From Serratia symbiotica (GTDB lineage Bacteria; Pseudomonadota; Gammaproteobacteria; Enterobacterales; Enterobacteriaceae): a DNA stretch of 64,000 nt. Made by a program: the position numbers and the translations under genes. The notes beneath the pieces are model-generated. The model searched no databases and was not told where the DNA came from. It saw nothing but the letters and a program-made list of their open reading frames with translations. The stretch spans positions 2,232,001-2,296,000 of the forward strand of contig LR025083.1 of the NCBI GenBank assembly GCA_900380265.1, given 5' to 3'. This document shows, in pieces, positions 9,499-22,254 of the stretch. The stretch's first letter is position 1. Each line of letters opens with the position of its first letter.

Positions 9499-11373
9499 AT
9501 GCATATCCAGCGGTTACCACCACAACTTGCAAACCAAATCGCCGCCGGAGAAGTTGTCGAACGGCCAGCTGCTGTTGTGAAGGAACTTCTAGAAAATAGC
9601 TTAGATGCTGGAGCAACTTGCATTGAAATCAATATAGAACGCGGTGGCGCCAAGTTAATCCGAGTTCGTGATAACGGCTGTGGCATTAGAAAAGATGATC
9701 TTGTGCTGGCTTTATCCAGACATGCCACCAGCAAAATCAGCACTCTTAATGATCTGGAAAACATCATTAGTCTTGGTTTCCGAGGCGAAGCACTGGCAAG
9801 CATCAGCTCTGTTTCTCGGTTACGTCTTACTTCACGTACTGCCGAACAGACTGAAGCATGGCATGCTTATGTTGAAGGCTGCGATCAGAATGTGACGCTT
9901 AAACCGGGTGCACATCCAGTCGGCAGCACCCTAACAGTACTGGATCTTTTTTACAATACTCCGGCACGACGCAAGTTCATGTGTACAGAAAAAACCGAAT
10001 TTAATCATATTAATGAAATAGTACGACGTATAGCATTATCACGATTTGATGTAGAGTTCAACCTTATTCATAATGGCAAGCTAGTTCACCAGTATCGACA
10101 AGTGAAAGAGAAAAATCAGTATGAGCTACGGCTTCTCAGCATTTGCAGCGTAGCTTTTTTACAACATTCCCTGAAACTTTCTTGGCAGAATGGCCAGCTA
10201 TCAATCTGGGGTTGGATAGCAGATCCCGCTGGCGTACGCAAAACCACTGAAATGCAGTACTGCTACGTTAATAACCGAATGATATACGATCGCTTGATAA
10301 ACCACGCGATCCGCCAAGCCTATCAAAATCAACTAAAAGATAATCAGCAGCCAGCCTATGTGCTATATCTTGAGGTAGACCCACATCAAGTAGATGTAAA
10401 TATTCATCCGGCGAAACGGACACTTCGCTTCTACCAGGCGCGTCTGGTGCACGACTTTATTTATCAAGCGGTAACTAGGGTATTACAGTATTCGGACGCT
10501 GCTTTGCTAGCGGAGGAGTCAGATAAACAAACAATACTAACTTGCCCTCCAGAGAATCGCATCCCTGCTAGCATCAGCTACTTATCTCTACCTTCAACGT
10601 GTTACAAACACACGTCGCCTTCATCACCAGCAACTATTATCAGGCGCGGACTTCAACTAACCAATTATTCTGATAACGGTTGTAATGGCCACCAAAAATA
10701 TGAAGATAAGGTATACGGTACGATATTTCCATCTGCCACCCCCCAGCCCCATGAAATAAAAAAACAACCCCTTTTAATACCGGAACATGCCGTGCATACA
10801 ACGCTGCAGGAAAGCAAATCACGTACTTTGTGTCAAGTAATGATGATCCATCCACCCTGTTACGCACTAATTGACTGGCAGAACCAACCCGCTTTACTCA
10901 ACCTGCTGGTGGCAGCACGCTGTCTGCATCAGGAACAACTCAACCCGTCGAAAGGCGGGGTTCACTCACAGCCACTGTTAATACCGATTAGACTAATCTT
11001 ACAGAAAAATGAAGCCGCAGCGATAGTGCACCATCAATCGCTTTTAGTGAAAATGGGCTTAGATATACATACAGACCAAGTTCATATGATACTACGGGCA
11101 GCACCTCTACCATTGCGTCAAGCAAATTTACAAACACTCATGCCTAAATTGTTAGGCTATCTGGCCACACAACAAGAAATTTCGCTTACAATGCTAGCCA
11201 TTTGGATCGCTCAAAATTTAGTCAATAAGCATCGGCTATGGACCTCCGCACAAGCGATAAAATTGCTGACTGATCTTGAACAACTCTGTCCACAGCTTGG
11301 CCAATCGCCACCAAACGAACTTTTACAAACGATTGATCTTCGGGCTGCACTAGCAGCTTTGAATCATGGCTAA
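9499..11373 (+). CDS. mutL: DNA mismatch repair protein MutL
   Basis: GHKL-type ATPase that links MutS mismatch recognition to the MutH endonuclease and UvrD. It has 624 residues against 615 in E. coli. The N-terminal ATPase motifs are intact: [11 protein letters not shown] (motif I), DNGCGI (II), [10 protein letters not shown] (III), and [12 protein letters not shown]. The transducer domain ([14 protein letters not shown]) follows. The middle linker (about 350-430) is poorly conserved, as usual, and the C-terminal dimerisation domain is present. ATG at 9499 has AGGAG eight bases upstream. The stop overlaps the miaA start by 8 nt, the arrangement of the E. coli amiB-mutL-miaA-hfq superoperon. 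Retention of MutL is notable because many reduced symbionts lose mismatch repair. Confidence 0.96.
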   Translation: MHIQRLPPQLANQIAAGEVVERPAAVVKELLENSLDAGATCIEINIERGGAKLIRVRDNGCGIRKDDLVLALSRHATSKISTLNDLENIISLGFRGEALASISSVSRLRLTSRTAEQTEAWHAYVEGCDQNVTLKPGAHPVGSTLTVLDLFYNTPARRKFMCTEKTEFNHINEIVRRIALSRFDVEFNLIHNGKLVHQYRQVKEKNQYELRLLSICSVAFLQHSLKLSWQNGQLSIWGWIADPAGVRKTTEMQYCYVNNRMIYDRLINHAIRQAYQNQLKDNQQPAYVLYLEVDPHQVDVNIHPAKRTLRFYQARLVHDFIYQAVTRVLQYSDAALLAEESDKQTILTCPPENRIPASISYLSLPSTCYKHTSPSSPATIIRRGLQLTNYSDNGCNGHQKYEDKVYGTIFPSATPQPHEIKKQPLLIPEHAVHTTLQESKSRTLCQVMMIHPPCYALIDWQNQPALLNLLVAARCLHQEQLNPSKGGVHSQPLLIPIRLILQKNEAAAIVHHQSLLVKMGLDIHTDQVHMILRAAPLPLRQANLQTLMPKLLGYLATQQEISLTMLAIWIAQNLVNKHRLWTSAQAIKLLTDLEQLCPQLGQSPPNELLQTIDLRAALAALNHG

Positions 11374-12295
11374 AAAAAAGCCCATAGCTATTTTTATCAT
11401 GGGGCCGACTGCTTCTGGCAAAACCAGTCTAGCAATCGCTCTTCGGCAACGCCTGCCCGTGGAACTAATTAGCGTAGATTCTACATTGATTTATCGAGGT
11501 ATGAATATCGGAACCGCCAAACCAAGCACCCAACAACTGGAAAAGGCACCGCATAGGTTAATTGATATCCGCGACCCCGCTCAAACCTATTCAGCATCTG
11601 ACTTCCGCGAGGATGCGTTAAAAGAAATGGCAGACATTACCTCTGCTGGGCGCATTCCGCTGCTAGTAGGTGGCACTATGTTGTATTATAAAGTGCTGTT
11701 AGCAGGATTATCGCCATTACCTTCCGCCGATCCATATATACGAGAGCGTATCAAGCAACAGGCTCGGGAAGAAGGATGGACAGCTTTGCACAGCCAGTTG
11801 CAAGCCATCGATCCGCTTTCGGCATTAAGAATTCATCCCAATGATCCGCAACGGCTCTGTAGAGCACTAGAGATTTTCCTTATTTCAGGTAAAACCTTAA
11901 CAGAAACAATTAAAATTTCGGGTGCATCATTGCCGTATCATGTCCACCAATTTGCGATAGCGCCGAGCACCCGTGCATTGATTCATCAACGAATCGAGCT
12001 GCGGTACCATCAAATGTTGGAAAAAGGGTTTGAGTCGGAAGTGCGCACACTTTTTGCACAGCATAATTTGCATACAGATTTACCTTCGATTCGCACTGTT
12101 GGCTACCGCCAGATGTGCTCATATTTATCTGGCAGAATCAGTTATAATGAAATGGTTGATCGTAGTATTTGCGCAACACGTCAGCTAGCTAAACGCCAAA
12201 TGACATGGTTGCGCGGGTGGAAGTCGTTGCATTGGCTCGATAGTGATAAAGTGGGGGAAGCTTTGAATGCAGTAATACAGATTGTTAGTGCATAA
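11366..12295 (+). CDS. miaA: tRNA dimethylallyltransferase
   Basis: Transfers a dimethylallyl group to A37 of tRNAs reading UNN codons, the first step to ms2i6A. It has 309 residues (E. coli 316). The P-loop GPTASGKT is at residues 13-20; [17 protein letters not shown] binds substrate, and [14 protein letters not shown] and [12 protein letters not shown] are conserved. It overlaps the end of mutL by 8 nt and is likely translationally coupled. hfq begins 115 bp downstream. In E. coli several hfq promoters lie inside miaA; I cannot place them here with confidence. Confidence 0.95.
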   Translation: MAKKKPIAIFIMGPTASGKTSLAIALRQRLPVELISVDSTLIYRGMNIGTAKPSTQQLEKAPHRLIDIRDPAQTYSASDFREDALKEMADITSAGRIPLLVGGTMLYYKVLLAGLSPLPSADPYIRERIKQQAREEGWTALHSQLQAIDPLSALRIHPNDPQRLCRALEIFLISGKTLTETIKISGASLPYHVHQFAIAPSTRALIHQRIELRYHQMLEKGFESEVRTLFAQHNLHTDLPSIRTVGYRQMCSYLSGRISYNEMVDRSICATRQLAKRQMTWLRGWKSLHWLDSDKVGEALNAVIQIVSA

Positions 12296-12398
12296 GTGGA
12301 CTGCTTGTGTACAGGAAATGACTATTCACCGCACAGATTTTGGCACCATTTATATTATAGAAAAAGCAGGCTATTATTTACAAACTACAAGCATATAA

Positions 12399-12719
<321 letters not shown>

Positions 12720-12744
12720 AGCGCAATGTTAGCCTGTCATAGCG

Positions 12745-12789
12745 AAGAACATAAACAGCTGTGCGCTGTTTATGTTCTTTAACCTTTTT
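12745..12789 (+). terminator. Intrinsic terminator after hfq
   Basis: A perfect 15-bp stem (AAGAACATAAACAGC and its complement GCTGTTTATGTTCTT) with a 5-nt loop (TGTGC) lies 25 bp after the hfq stop and is followed by TAACCTTTTT. This is the strongest terminator in the left half of the window. With hflX decayed, it is now the end of the amiB-hfq transcript. Confidence 0.8.
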
Positions 12790-14087
12790 ACACCTGCTTT
12801 ATAATCTGCCAATGCTTCACCTGTTATAAATCAGTGATCGGGCCATCTTCTTTCACACTTAGCTACCACAAGAGATAAATGCTGAATACTCCAGTAAATT
12901 TAAACACTTAGTGCCGTCAGCTTTCCCCTAAGCTTTGGAAGCAGTGATAAGCGTTAAAAACCCTAAAAATCTAAGCAATATCTGAGAGAAGGAACCCAAA
13001 GAAATCATCAACCCACTAAAACTAAAAGCAGATCTATTCTGATTAATAATTCCTTCGCCAGTGCAAGAGAAAAGCTTTGAGTGACCGTGTAAATGCTATG
13101 AAGTGATGATAAAGGATTCATTTAAGATATCTACACCCAACGCATTTACACTCATCGTAGTAAATTGGATAATAGAAAGTGCCCTATTCCCTCATATCGC
13201 CACACTATTATTAATAATCCTATACATCTAGATCCAAACAAGTGTATCTAGATCCAAAAAAAAGAGAGGTTTAGTCTATGAGAACTCGATAAACTTTAGT
13301 GAGAGACTCACCGGGTTGTTTAAAACCGAATCAGCTTAATTTTAACCTTTCTGGTGTTAAAACTAATATTTGCAACGCGTTAGCTCGTAACCATGCTGAT
13401 ATGCATGGCGTCTTCTTGGTAGCCTAAACAAAGTTGGAAAATCCAGCTTATTTAACTAAATAACATCTACTGGATGTACGACATAGTCTAGGCATGTGCC
13501 GTCTTACTTCTCTAAGAACCTTAGTGTGATCAAAATACACGCTACGGGTGTAGCGGGTGCTGTAGGCTTGATTTTTCACGCGCACACAATCTATGTAACT
13601 ATCTATAAAAGAACACTTAGAGGCAAGGGCCGGGTGTCTTTTCTATGACATGCTATCTATGCCGTAGATATGCGTATCAGTGCAACCATAAACCTGTTAA
13701 TAGTCTTACTACGGAACTAACTCTGCCGGGATCCCTTAAGTGCTAGTTATGGGAAAACTAGATATACTAGTTGCTTTTATTCCGCGTATTGACAAAAGTA
13801 ATGACACCTTGCCGATCAAGGTATTCTATTATCACCAGCAGTAAAAGAATCTCATCCTCATATTAAGCTTTAAGGAGTTTATGATCGCGGAAAATCGCTC
13901 ATTATGAGGAATACTTACTAACATAGACAGCGCGTCTTCATAATCGTTTTCTCTATTATCAAAGATGAAGAAAAAGTGAACGATAAAATGGAAGTATTAA
14001 CCTACTGATAACTATGGCTAACGTCGAGCTAAATCGCCTCTACAAACAGGAATAGCGTCTAATTTACTTTATCGTATGATCATCTAC
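12790..14087 (+). pseudogene. hflX: hflX relic (GTPase HflX)
   Basis: The hfq-hflK gap (1.4 kb) has the length of hflX (1.28 kb), the gene found there in E. coli, and conserved blocks occur in the right order. At about 13387-13450 the plus strand reads RNHADMHGVFLVA, stop, TKLENPAYLT, matching the G1 region ([22 protein letters not shown]). At about 13558 AVGLIFHAHT matches the G3 region (DTVGFIRHLPHD). At about 14023-14082 VELNRLYKQE, stop, RLIYFIV matches the C-terminus (VDWRRLCKQEPALIDYLI). Stops and frameshifts are numerous. HflX splits stalled ribosomes after heat stress. The gene has decayed in place without much deletion. Confidence 0.83.
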
Positions 14088-14161
14088 TGTTACATTTGAC
14101 ACCATGCTGTACACATAAGTCTCAGGCTAAAGTACTTAAATCACAAAAGATGGAGCTAAAC

Positions 14162-15427
14162 ATGGCGTGGAATCAGCCCGGAAATAACGGGCAAGACCGT
14201 GATCCGTGGGGGAGCGGCAAGAATAATGGCAGCAACTCCGGCGATCACAAGAAAGGTGGTCGTGACCAAAGGCTACCTGATTTGGATGATATCTTTAATA
14301 AACTGAGCCAGAAATTAAGAAATTTAAGGGCAAACAAAAACTCTAACAACAATAGCGGCGGCGGTACCAATACCTCAGATCCAGAGTATACGATCCGTGT
14401 CCTCTATATCACGGCAGTCACTCTTGTGGGAATTTGGGCCGCTAGCGGCTTTTACACCATCAAAGAGGCCGAACGCGGCGTAGTAACTCGCTTCGGTAAA
14501 TTCAGCCATCTGGTACAGCCGGGTCTGAATTGGAAACCAAGTTTCATAGACGAAGTGCAGCCGGTTAACGTAGCGTCTGTACGTGAACTAGCTGCGTCTG
14601 GCGTAATGTTAACGTCCGATGAAAATGTGGTACGTGTAGAAATGAACGTACAGTACCGTGTAACTAATCCTGAAACTTATCTGTTCAGCGTAGTGAATGC
14701 CGACAACAGCTTAAGTCAAGCGACTGACAGCGCCCTGCGAGGTGTCATCGGCAAATACTCAATGGATCGTATCCTAACCGAAGGACGTACCGTAGTGCGT
14801 TATGACACGCAACGCATGTTGGAAGACATCATCCGCCCTTACAATATGGGGGTTACACTGCTGGACGTTAACTTTCAGGCTGCACGTGCACCGGAGGAAG
14901 TGAAGGCATCATTCGATGACGCTATTGCAGCGCGGGAGAATCAGGAGCAGTACATTCGTGAAGCAGAAGCCTACGCTAACGAGGTGCAACCGCGCGCAAA
15001 TGGCCAAGCGCAGCGGTTATTGGAAGACGCAAAGGCATACAAATATCGAACAATCTTGGAAGCTCAAGGTGAAGTGGCTCGCTTCACCAAACTACTGCCA
15101 GAATACAAACTAGCCCAAGCTATTACTCGTGAGCGCCTGTATATCGAAACCATGGAAAAAATATTGACCCATAGCCGTAAAGTGCTGGTAAGTGATAAAA
15201 AGAATAATCTTCTGGTGCTACCGTTGAATCAAATGCTAAGCAGCCACACTGCTTACTCGGCACAAAATAGCGAACAAGACACCAGCCTCATTCGGCTTCC
15301 TGCCTCCTCCCCTTCCAGCGAGGAGAGTAATTCTAACAACCACCAAAACCACAGTAGTTTGCTTATGAATGAACGCCAAGCAAATGCGAAGCGAAACGAC
15401 ACAGCTCGCATAGGGAGAAGTAATTAA
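14162..15427 (+). CDS. hflK: HflK, FtsH-regulating membrane protein
   Basis: SPFH/prohibitin-family protein that, with HflC, forms a large periplasm-facing assembly around the FtsH protease and limits its access to membrane substrates. It has 421 residues (E. coli 419). A Gly/Asn-rich cytosolic N-terminus (MAWNQPGNNGQDRDPWGSG) precedes one membrane helix (about 80-98), then the band-7 domain (EAERGVVTRFGKFSHLVQPG), the coiled coil (RENQEQYIREAEAYANEV) and a polar C-terminus. The frame is open further upstream, but ATG 14162 matches the family start and has GGAG eight bases before it. Its stop overlaps the hflC ATG by one base. Confidence 0.96.
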   Translation: MAWNQPGNNGQDRDPWGSGKNNGSNSGDHKKGGRDQRLPDLDDIFNKLSQKLRNLRANKNSNNNSGGGTNTSDPEYTIRVLYITAVTLVGIWAASGFYTIKEAERGVVTRFGKFSHLVQPGLNWKPSFIDEVQPVNVASVRELAASGVMLTSDENVVRVEMNVQYRVTNPETYLFSVVNADNSLSQATDSALRGVIGKYSMDRILTEGRTVVRYDTQRMLEDIIRPYNMGVTLLDVNFQAARAPEEVKASFDDAIAARENQEQYIREAEAYANEVQPRANGQAQRLLEDAKAYKYRTILEAQGEVARFTKLLPEYKLAQAITRERLYIETMEKILTHSRKVLVSDKKNNLLVLPLNQMLSSHTAYSAQNSEQDTSLIRLPASSPSSEESNSNNHQNHSSLLMNERQANAKRNDTARIGRSN

Positions 15428-16431
15428 TGCGTAAGTCTTGTGTAACTCTCGTCCTCACGATCCTAATAGTGTTATACGCTTCGCTCTTTATTGTTCAGGA
15501 AGGGCAGCGTGGAATCGTTCTATGCTTTGGTAAGGTGCTACGTGGACGTGAAAATAAACCGCTGGTATATGCGCCCGGAATGCATTTTAAGATTCCATTT
15601 ATTGAAACCGTGAAAAGTCTAGATGCGCGTATCCAAACTATGGATAATCAAGCTGACCGTTTCGTTACCAGTGAAAAGAAAGACCTAATTGTTGATTCCT
15701 ACCTAAAGTGGCGTATCAGCGATTTCAGCCGTTACTATCTAGCAACTGGCAACGGAGATGTTTCTCAGGCCGAAGTTCTTTTAAAGCGTAAATTTAGTGA
15801 CCGTTTACGTTCCGAGATCGGTCGGCTGGACGTACGGGAAATTGTAACCGACTCTCGCGGGAAACTCATGTCAGACGTTCGCGCCGCACTGAATGACGGG
15901 ACCGGGGAGAATGGAGCAGAAGTGGCAGACAGTGCCGCCGATGATGCTATTGCCTCCGCGGCGGCACGGGTTGAGCGGGAAACTACTGGCAAACAGCCTC
16001 TTCTGAACTCAAACAGCATGGCCGCACTGGGTATTGAAGTCATCGACGTGCGTATCAAACAGATCAACCTACCAATCGAAGTTTCTGGCGCTATCTACCA
16101 GCGAATGCGTGCTGAGCGTGAGGCTGTAGCCCGGCGGTTACGTTCACAGGGCCAAGAAGAAGCGGAGAAACTGCGCGCTACTGCTGACTATGCAGTGACC
16201 CGTACCTTAGCAGAAGCTGAAAGGCAAGGCCGAATTACTCGTGGTGAAGCAGATGCAGAATCAGCAAAGTTGTTCGCTAGCGCATTCACCCAAGCTCCAG
16301 ACTTCTACTCCTTTATCCGTAGGTTACATGCTTACGAAACCAGCTTTAGTAAAAATCAAGACGTACTGGTCTTCAGCCCAGACAGCGATTTCTTCCGTTA
16401 TATGAAATCACCTGATAGTATGTGTAAGTAA
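15427..16431 (+). CDS. hflC: HflC, FtsH-regulating membrane protein
   Basis: Partner of HflK in the FtsH-holding complex. It has 334 residues, the same as E. coli. An N-terminal membrane anchor (about 5-23, VTLVLTILIVLYASLFIV) is followed by the band-7 domain (EGQRGIVLCFGKV, APGMHFKIPFIETV) and a charged coiled coil (RMRAEREAVARRLRSQGQEE). TAATG overlap with hflK indicates translational coupling and equal dosage of the two subunits. The small yjeT gene that follows in E. coli is not found. Confidence 0.96.
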   Translation: MRKSCVTLVLTILIVLYASLFIVQEGQRGIVLCFGKVLRGRENKPLVYAPGMHFKIPFIETVKSLDARIQTMDNQADRFVTSEKKDLIVDSYLKWRISDFSRYYLATGNGDVSQAEVLLKRKFSDRLRSEIGRLDVREIVTDSRGKLMSDVRAALNDGTGENGAEVADSAADDAIASAAARVERETTGKQPLLNSNSMAALGIEVIDVRIKQINLPIEVSGAIYQRMRAEREAVARRLRSQGQEEAEKLRATADYAVTRTLAEAERQGRITRGEADAESAKLFASAFTQAPDFYSFIRRLHAYETSFSKNQDVLVFSPDSDFFRYMKSPDSMCK

Positions 16432-18051
<1,620 letters not shown>

Positions 18052-18299
18052 TCAGTCAAGCGTGTATCACTATCACGTGATACAACTCGTGCAGCCTGGC
18101 AGTTTCCCTCCCTAATCTTTATGCTCTTTAGTCTCTTCGAGTGTAGCCATATACAATCTTTATTATAAACCTGCTAAAACCTGAGACACGCTAAATAATT
18201 AGCTACTCACTCTCTAGCTGGTTTATGATCCAAGGATTTAAATAGTAAAAAGGACGCAATACTGCCGATCCATCCGATCCCGTGACACTAGATGGCGAG

Positions 18300-18653
18300 G
18301 CTCAGCTGACGAGATTCACTCGTCATGGGGTGCGAACATTCATTTAGATGGCCTCGCAAACCGCACAAACGGTAAACCTATCCCAAGCAAGTGAGGGTTC
18401 AATCGTGTCTTCCAAGCATATAGTGCAAATCTTCAATCAGCTAATCCCTATTAGCTGTGCTATGACGATGCGACGGGAAACCGGCGGAAGCTATTGGAAT
18501 AAGCCGGGCGAAGCTATTCTTTCCGCTACTGTGGCGAGAGCAGTAGCACCACTTTCATTGATAAACTGCCACAGCACTTTCTACTATCTCACTCTTCAAT
18601 ACCGCTTAAATCAGGTAGGCACCATAGTAGAAATGCCCTTAAATAATTCATAA
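18300..18653 (+). pseudogene. nsrR: nsrR relic (nitric-oxide-sensing repressor)
   Basis: NsrR is an Rrf2-family [Fe-S] repressor whose gene lies between purA and rnr in E. coli. From 18303 one frame reads QLTRFTRHGVRTFI, TAG at 18345-18347, then MASQTAQ..., HIVQIFNQL, GGSYWNKPGEAI, VAPLSLINCHSTFYYLTLQYRLNQ, and so on. This follows QLTSFTDYGLRALIYMAS..., HMVKIINQL, GGIRLGKPASAI and [24 protein letters not shown]. The stop replaces a conserved Tyr codon, the initiator ATG is gone, and two of the three cluster cysteines are Tyr. The frame ends early at TAA 18651. A 101-codon ORF remains from ATG 18348 but lacks the first part of the DNA-binding domain. It is unlikely to be functional. Confidence 0.9.
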
Positions 18654-18774
18654 CCAAACTCTAGCCGATATAGTCGTAGGGAATGCCTTATACAACACAT
18701 TGCTGATAATCAAATGAAACGTCGTTGAGAGATTAAGTTAGTGATATCTTGCTGATGATAACGGAGGTACCGCA

Positions 18775-21234
18775 ATGTCACAAGATCCATTTTTGGAACG
18801 AGAAGCAAAAAAATATGAATCTCCGATCCCTAGCCGGGAATATATTCTAGGTCATCTAGCTAAACGAGAAAACCCAGCTAATCGGGAAGTACTGGCCAAA
18901 GAACTAGGGTTAACTGGAGAAGAACAATTGGAAGCCTTACGCCGGCGTCTACGGGCAATGGAGCGTGACGGCCAACTGATATTTACCCGCCGTCAGTCCT
19001 ATGCTTTACCAGACCACCTTGACTTGGTACGCGGCACGGTTATCGGCCACCGGGATGGCTACGGGTTCCTGCGTATCGAAGGTAGAAAGGATGACTTGTA
19101 CCTGTCCGCAGAGCAAATGATGATGGCGATCCACGGCGACCTCGTTTTGGCCCAAGCGCTGGGGGCCGATCGTAAAAGCCGCAGCGAGGCGCGTATCGTC
19201 CGTATACTAGTACCTAAAACCAGCCAGATTGTTGGTCGTTTCTTCTTGGACGCTGGTACCGGATTTGTAGTGCCTGACGATAGTCGACTAAGCTTCGATA
19301 TTCTAGTCCCGGAAAACTCTGTCAACGGCGCGCATGTAGGCTACATGGTAGTGGTAGAACTCACTCAACGTCCAACCCGCCACATAAAAGCAGTGGGTAA
19401 GATCGTTAAGACCCTCGGTGATAAGATGTCCACCAGTATGGCTGTGGAAATCGCGCTACGCACTCATGAGATACCGCATCATTGGCCTCCTCAGATAGAA
19501 GCACAGATGGCTGATCTCGGCGAACAAGTACCAGAAGCAGCCAAAAAAGGGCGAGTTGATCTACGTCACCTACCATTAGTTACCATTGATGATGAAGATG
19601 CACGCGACTTTGATGATGCGGTTTACTGTGAGAAGAAACGCGATGGATGGCGCTTATGGGTAGCAATTGCTGATGTTAGCTATTATGTGCGTCCGCGCAC
19701 TGTGCTGGATGATGTAGCACGCAACCGCGCCACATCGATATACTTTCCCGCACAGGTCATTCCGATGCTTCCAGAAGCACTGTCCAACGGACTATGCTCT
19801 CTCAAACCACAGGTCGACCGCCTTTGCATGATTTGCGAGATGACTCTTTCCGAACAAGGTCGACTATCGAACGCCAAATTTTACGAGGCGGTGATTAGAT
19901 CCCACGCACGTTTAACCTACAACAAGGTGTGGCGTATTTTCCAAGGAGATCCGGCACTACGTCAGTATTATCATCCACTGGTCAAACATTTGGAAGAGTT
20001 ATATGCCATGTATCACGCCTTGGATCAGGCAAGCGTTGAGCGCGGTGGGATCGCCTTTGAAACAGAAGAGCCCAAGTTCATCTTTAATTCCGCACACCGC
20101 ATTGAACGCGTTGAGGCGACCGTGCGTAACGATGCCCACAAGTTGATCGAAGAATGCATGATCATGGCTAACGTTGCCGCTGCCCGCTTTGTCGAGAAGC
20201 ATAAGGAACCAGCCCTATTCCGCGTCCACGATCGACCAAGCGATGATCACATATCCGTATTGCGGACTGCGCTAAGCGAAATGGGACTAACTCTGGGGAA
20301 CAGTAATACACCACAGTCGAAAGACTACGCCACATTGATAGATAAAGCTGCTGGACGTCCAGATTATGAAATGTTACAAAGCATGTTACTACGTTCCATG
20401 AAACAAGCGATTTATAATCCAGAAAACCGTGGCCACTTTGGTTTAGCGCTAGCTGCTTACAGCCACTTTACCTCCCCAATCCGACGTTATCCTGACTTGG
20501 CATTACACCGTTCTATCAAATACCAGTTAGCTAAAGAACATTCTGAATTGCAAAAGCGTTGGACACCCACTGGTGGTTGGCACAGCGAATTTGAAGATAT
20601 GTTGAAGTTAGGTGTGCATTGCTCAATGGCCGAACGCCGTGCAGACGAAGCAACTCGCAACGTTGCTGACTGGCTGAAATGCGACTATATGCAGAATCAT
20701 GTTGGTTCGGTATTCAGTGGCATCATCGCTAGCGTTACTGGCTTCGGTTTCTTTGTGCGTTTAAATGACCTTTGCATAGATGGTCTTGTGCACGTTTCAT
20801 CGCTTGATAATGATCATTATCGCTACGATAATATGAGGCAACGACTGATCGGCGAATCTTCCGGAGTAGGCTACCGCCTCGGTGATACGGTAGAAATTCG
20901 CATTGAAGCAGTGCATATGGACGAACGAAAAATCGATTTCTCATTAGTCTCCAGCAACCGAAAACCCCGTTATGTTGGAAAAACTGCACGCGGTCGTGCC
21001 AAGAATACCGGTCTGCGCACGCTTCGGAATACTACTGGGAGTATAGTAAAGCGTGCTGCAACGTATCATAACCGTCGTAGCAAAACAGTTACGGATGTCT
21101 TTGAGCCAAATACCAACTTACACAAAGATGGTAATAAACCTCTCAAGGCAGTAAAAAAGTATAACACCAGGAAAACAGGAGTGGCGACCAAGGTCCGTCG
21201 CTCCACCAAGGGGAAAGGTCCCGAATCTCTTTAA
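18775..21234 (+). CDS. rnr: Ribonuclease R
   Basis: Processive 3'-to-5' exoribonuclease that can unwind structured RNA; it degrades rRNA fragments and takes part in trans-translation. It has 819 residues (E. coli 813). Domains in order: N-terminal helix-turn-helix, two cold-shock domains (from about 85), the RNB catalytic domain with [13 protein letters not shown] (about 267-279) carrying the metal-binding aspartates and [13 protein letters not shown], an S1 domain ([20 protein letters not shown], about 643), and a Lys/Arg-rich tail. GGAGG seven bases before ATG 18775 supports the start. rlmB follows closely, as in E. coli, but the repressor gene nsrR upstream is lost. Confidence 0.97.
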   Translation: MSQDPFLEREAKKYESPIPSREYILGHLAKRENPANREVLAKELGLTGEEQLEALRRRLRAMERDGQLIFTRRQSYALPDHLDLVRGTVIGHRDGYGFLRIEGRKDDLYLSAEQMMMAIHGDLVLAQALGADRKSRSEARIVRILVPKTSQIVGRFFLDAGTGFVVPDDSRLSFDILVPENSVNGAHVGYMVVVELTQRPTRHIKAVGKIVKTLGDKMSTSMAVEIALRTHEIPHHWPPQIEAQMADLGEQVPEAAKKGRVDLRHLPLVTIDDEDARDFDDAVYCEKKRDGWRLWVAIADVSYYVRPRTVLDDVARNRATSIYFPAQVIPMLPEALSNGLCSLKPQVDRLCMICEMTLSEQGRLSNAKFYEAVIRSHARLTYNKVWRIFQGDPALRQYYHPLVKHLEELYAMYHALDQASVERGGIAFETEEPKFIFNSAHRIERVEATVRNDAHKLIEECMIMANVAAARFVEKHKEPALFRVHDRPSDDHISVLRTALSEMGLTLGNSNTPQSKDYATLIDKAAGRPDYEMLQSMLLRSMKQAIYNPENRGHFGLALAAYSHFTSPIRRYPDLALHRSIKYQLAKEHSELQKRWTPTGGWHSEFEDMLKLGVHCSMAERRADEATRNVADWLKCDYMQNHVGSVFSGIIASVTGFGFFVRLNDLCIDGLVHVSSLDNDHYRYDNMRQRLIGESSGVGYRLGDTVEIRIEAVHMDERKIDFSLVSSNRKPRYVGKTARGRAKNTGLRTLRNTTGSIVKRAATYHNRRSKTVTDVFEPNTNLHKDGNKPLKAVKKYNTRKTGVATKVRRSTKGKGPESL

Positions 21235-21289
21235 ACTATTGCCCATCAACATGGGTTGGCGTATACCAACCGCACAGAAAAGCATTACT

Positions 21290-22030
21290 ATGAGCGAAAT
21301 TATTTACGGTATTCACCCTATTCAAGCTCTGTTAGAACGCAAACCGCACCGACTTCTAGAAGTGTTTATCGTCAAAGGATTTGGTGGCCGTCGTCTACTA
21401 CCGCTAGTCAGTGCAATGAGGACGACAGGCCTGTCTATTCAGATGGTCAGCAACCAGTGGCTGAATGCGAAAGTGAAGGGGGCGATGCATCAAGGGGTGA
21501 TTGCTAGGGTGAGCAAGGAGGAGAAAGTAAAAGAAACCGACCTCCTGAACTTATTGCCAAGCATTGACACGCCGTTCTTGCTGGTATTGGATGGCGTTAC
21601 AGACCCACATAACCTAGGAGCTTGCCTACGCAGCGCTGATGCCGCTGGTGTCCATGCAGTGATTGTGCCTCGAGACCGTTCCGCTCACTTAAACGCTACT
21701 GCAAAAAAAGTGGCTTGTGGCGCAGCAGAGAATGTACCTCTGATCCACGTTTCCAACTTAGCGCGAACCCTACGCTTGCTAAAAGAAATGAATGTCTGGG
21801 TCATCGGCGCTGCGGCTGAATCCGCGCATACCCTTTATAAGAGCAAAATGACCGGCCTAATCGCTCTTGTAATCGGGTCAGAAGGAAAAGGCATGCGTCG
21901 TTTAACTCGGGAGTGCTGCGATGAGTTAATAAGTATTCCAATGGTTGGCAGTGTCTCCTCACTCAACGTATCAGTTGCTACCGGGATCTGCTTGTTTGAA
22001 GCTGTTCGGCAACGCCGCCTACTCTATTAA
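21290..22030 (+). CDS. rlmB: 23S rRNA (Gm2251) methyltransferase RlmB
   Basis: SPOUT-class 2'-O-methyltransferase acting on G2251 of 23S rRNA in the peptidyl-transferase P loop. It has 246 residues (E. coli 243). An N-terminal substrate-binding domain (MSEIIYGIHPIQALLERK) is followed by the trefoil-knot domain: DGVTDPHNLGACLRSADAAG, NATAKKVACGAAENVP, IGSEGKGMRRLTRE and PMVGSVSSLNVSVA. Family members usually have GEGMRRL where this has GKGMRRL. The frame extends upstream to a TTG at 21239, but ATG 21290 matches the family start. No strong Shine-Dalgarno sequence precedes it, so it may depend on coupling with rnr 55 bp upstream. Confidence 0.95.
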   Translation: MSEIIYGIHPIQALLERKPHRLLEVFIVKGFGGRRLLPLVSAMRTTGLSIQMVSNQWLNAKVKGAMHQGVIARVSKEEKVKETDLLNLLPSIDTPFLLVLDGVTDPHNLGACLRSADAAGVHAVIVPRDRSAHLNATAKKVACGAAENVPLIHVSNLARTLRLLKEMNVWVIGAAAESAHTLYKSKMTGLIALVIGSEGKGMRRLTRECCDELISIPMVGSVSSLNVSVATGICLFEAVRQRRLLY

Positions 22031-22128
22031 ACTTCATGTGAATGAAATCCTTTAAAACGCGGGACGAGGAAATGAATGTCGTATTTTTATTATTCAGTGA
22101 CATCCAGCGCATAAATTCCACTCCCTTA

Positions 22129-22156
22129 TTGAATTTTAATCTTGCGCTAGTATAAT
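22129..22156 (+). promoter_or_regulatory. Predicted sigma-70 promoter for rpsF
   Basis: TTGAAT (22129-22134) and a perfect TATAAT (22151-22156) are separated by 16 bp. It lies about 100 bp before rpsF and just before an 8-bp inverted repeat (22160-22176, ACGATTTT/AAAATCGT) and the S6:S18 element. Position and sequence fit the ribosomal operon promoter. This is motif evidence only. Confidence 0.65.
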
Positions 22157-22187
22157 AGGACGATTTTTAAAATCGTATATTAAACGC

Positions 22188-22248
22188 GCTCCTTGTTTCC
22201 ATGGGTCTACGTTAACCCTGACAGGAAGCTGAATAATCCGTAAGGAGC
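22188..22248 (+). ncRNA. S6:S18 autoregulatory mRNA element in the rpsF leader
   Basis: GCTCCTT (22188-22194) pairs with AAGGAGC (22242-22248), which contains the rpsF Shine-Dalgarno sequence. The unpaired CCG (22238-22240) lies just 5' of the second strand. This is the known bacterial rpsF leader motif, in which the S6:S18 complex binds a CCG bulge resembling its 16S rRNA site and shuts off translation. The stem closes the ribosome site seven bases before ATG 22255. It is complete although priB, the middle gene of the operon, has decayed. Confidence 0.8.
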
Positions 22249-22254
22249 AATTAA

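Noticed and set aside
9351-9803. 150-codon minus-strand ORF over the mutL start
   Set aside because: Overlaps conserved mutL coding sequence on the other strand and matches no known protein.
18062-18085. Inverted repeat after purA as a terminator
   Set aside because: Only 8 pairs (TGTATCAC/GTGATACA) with a 6-nt loop and no T-run; too weak to list.
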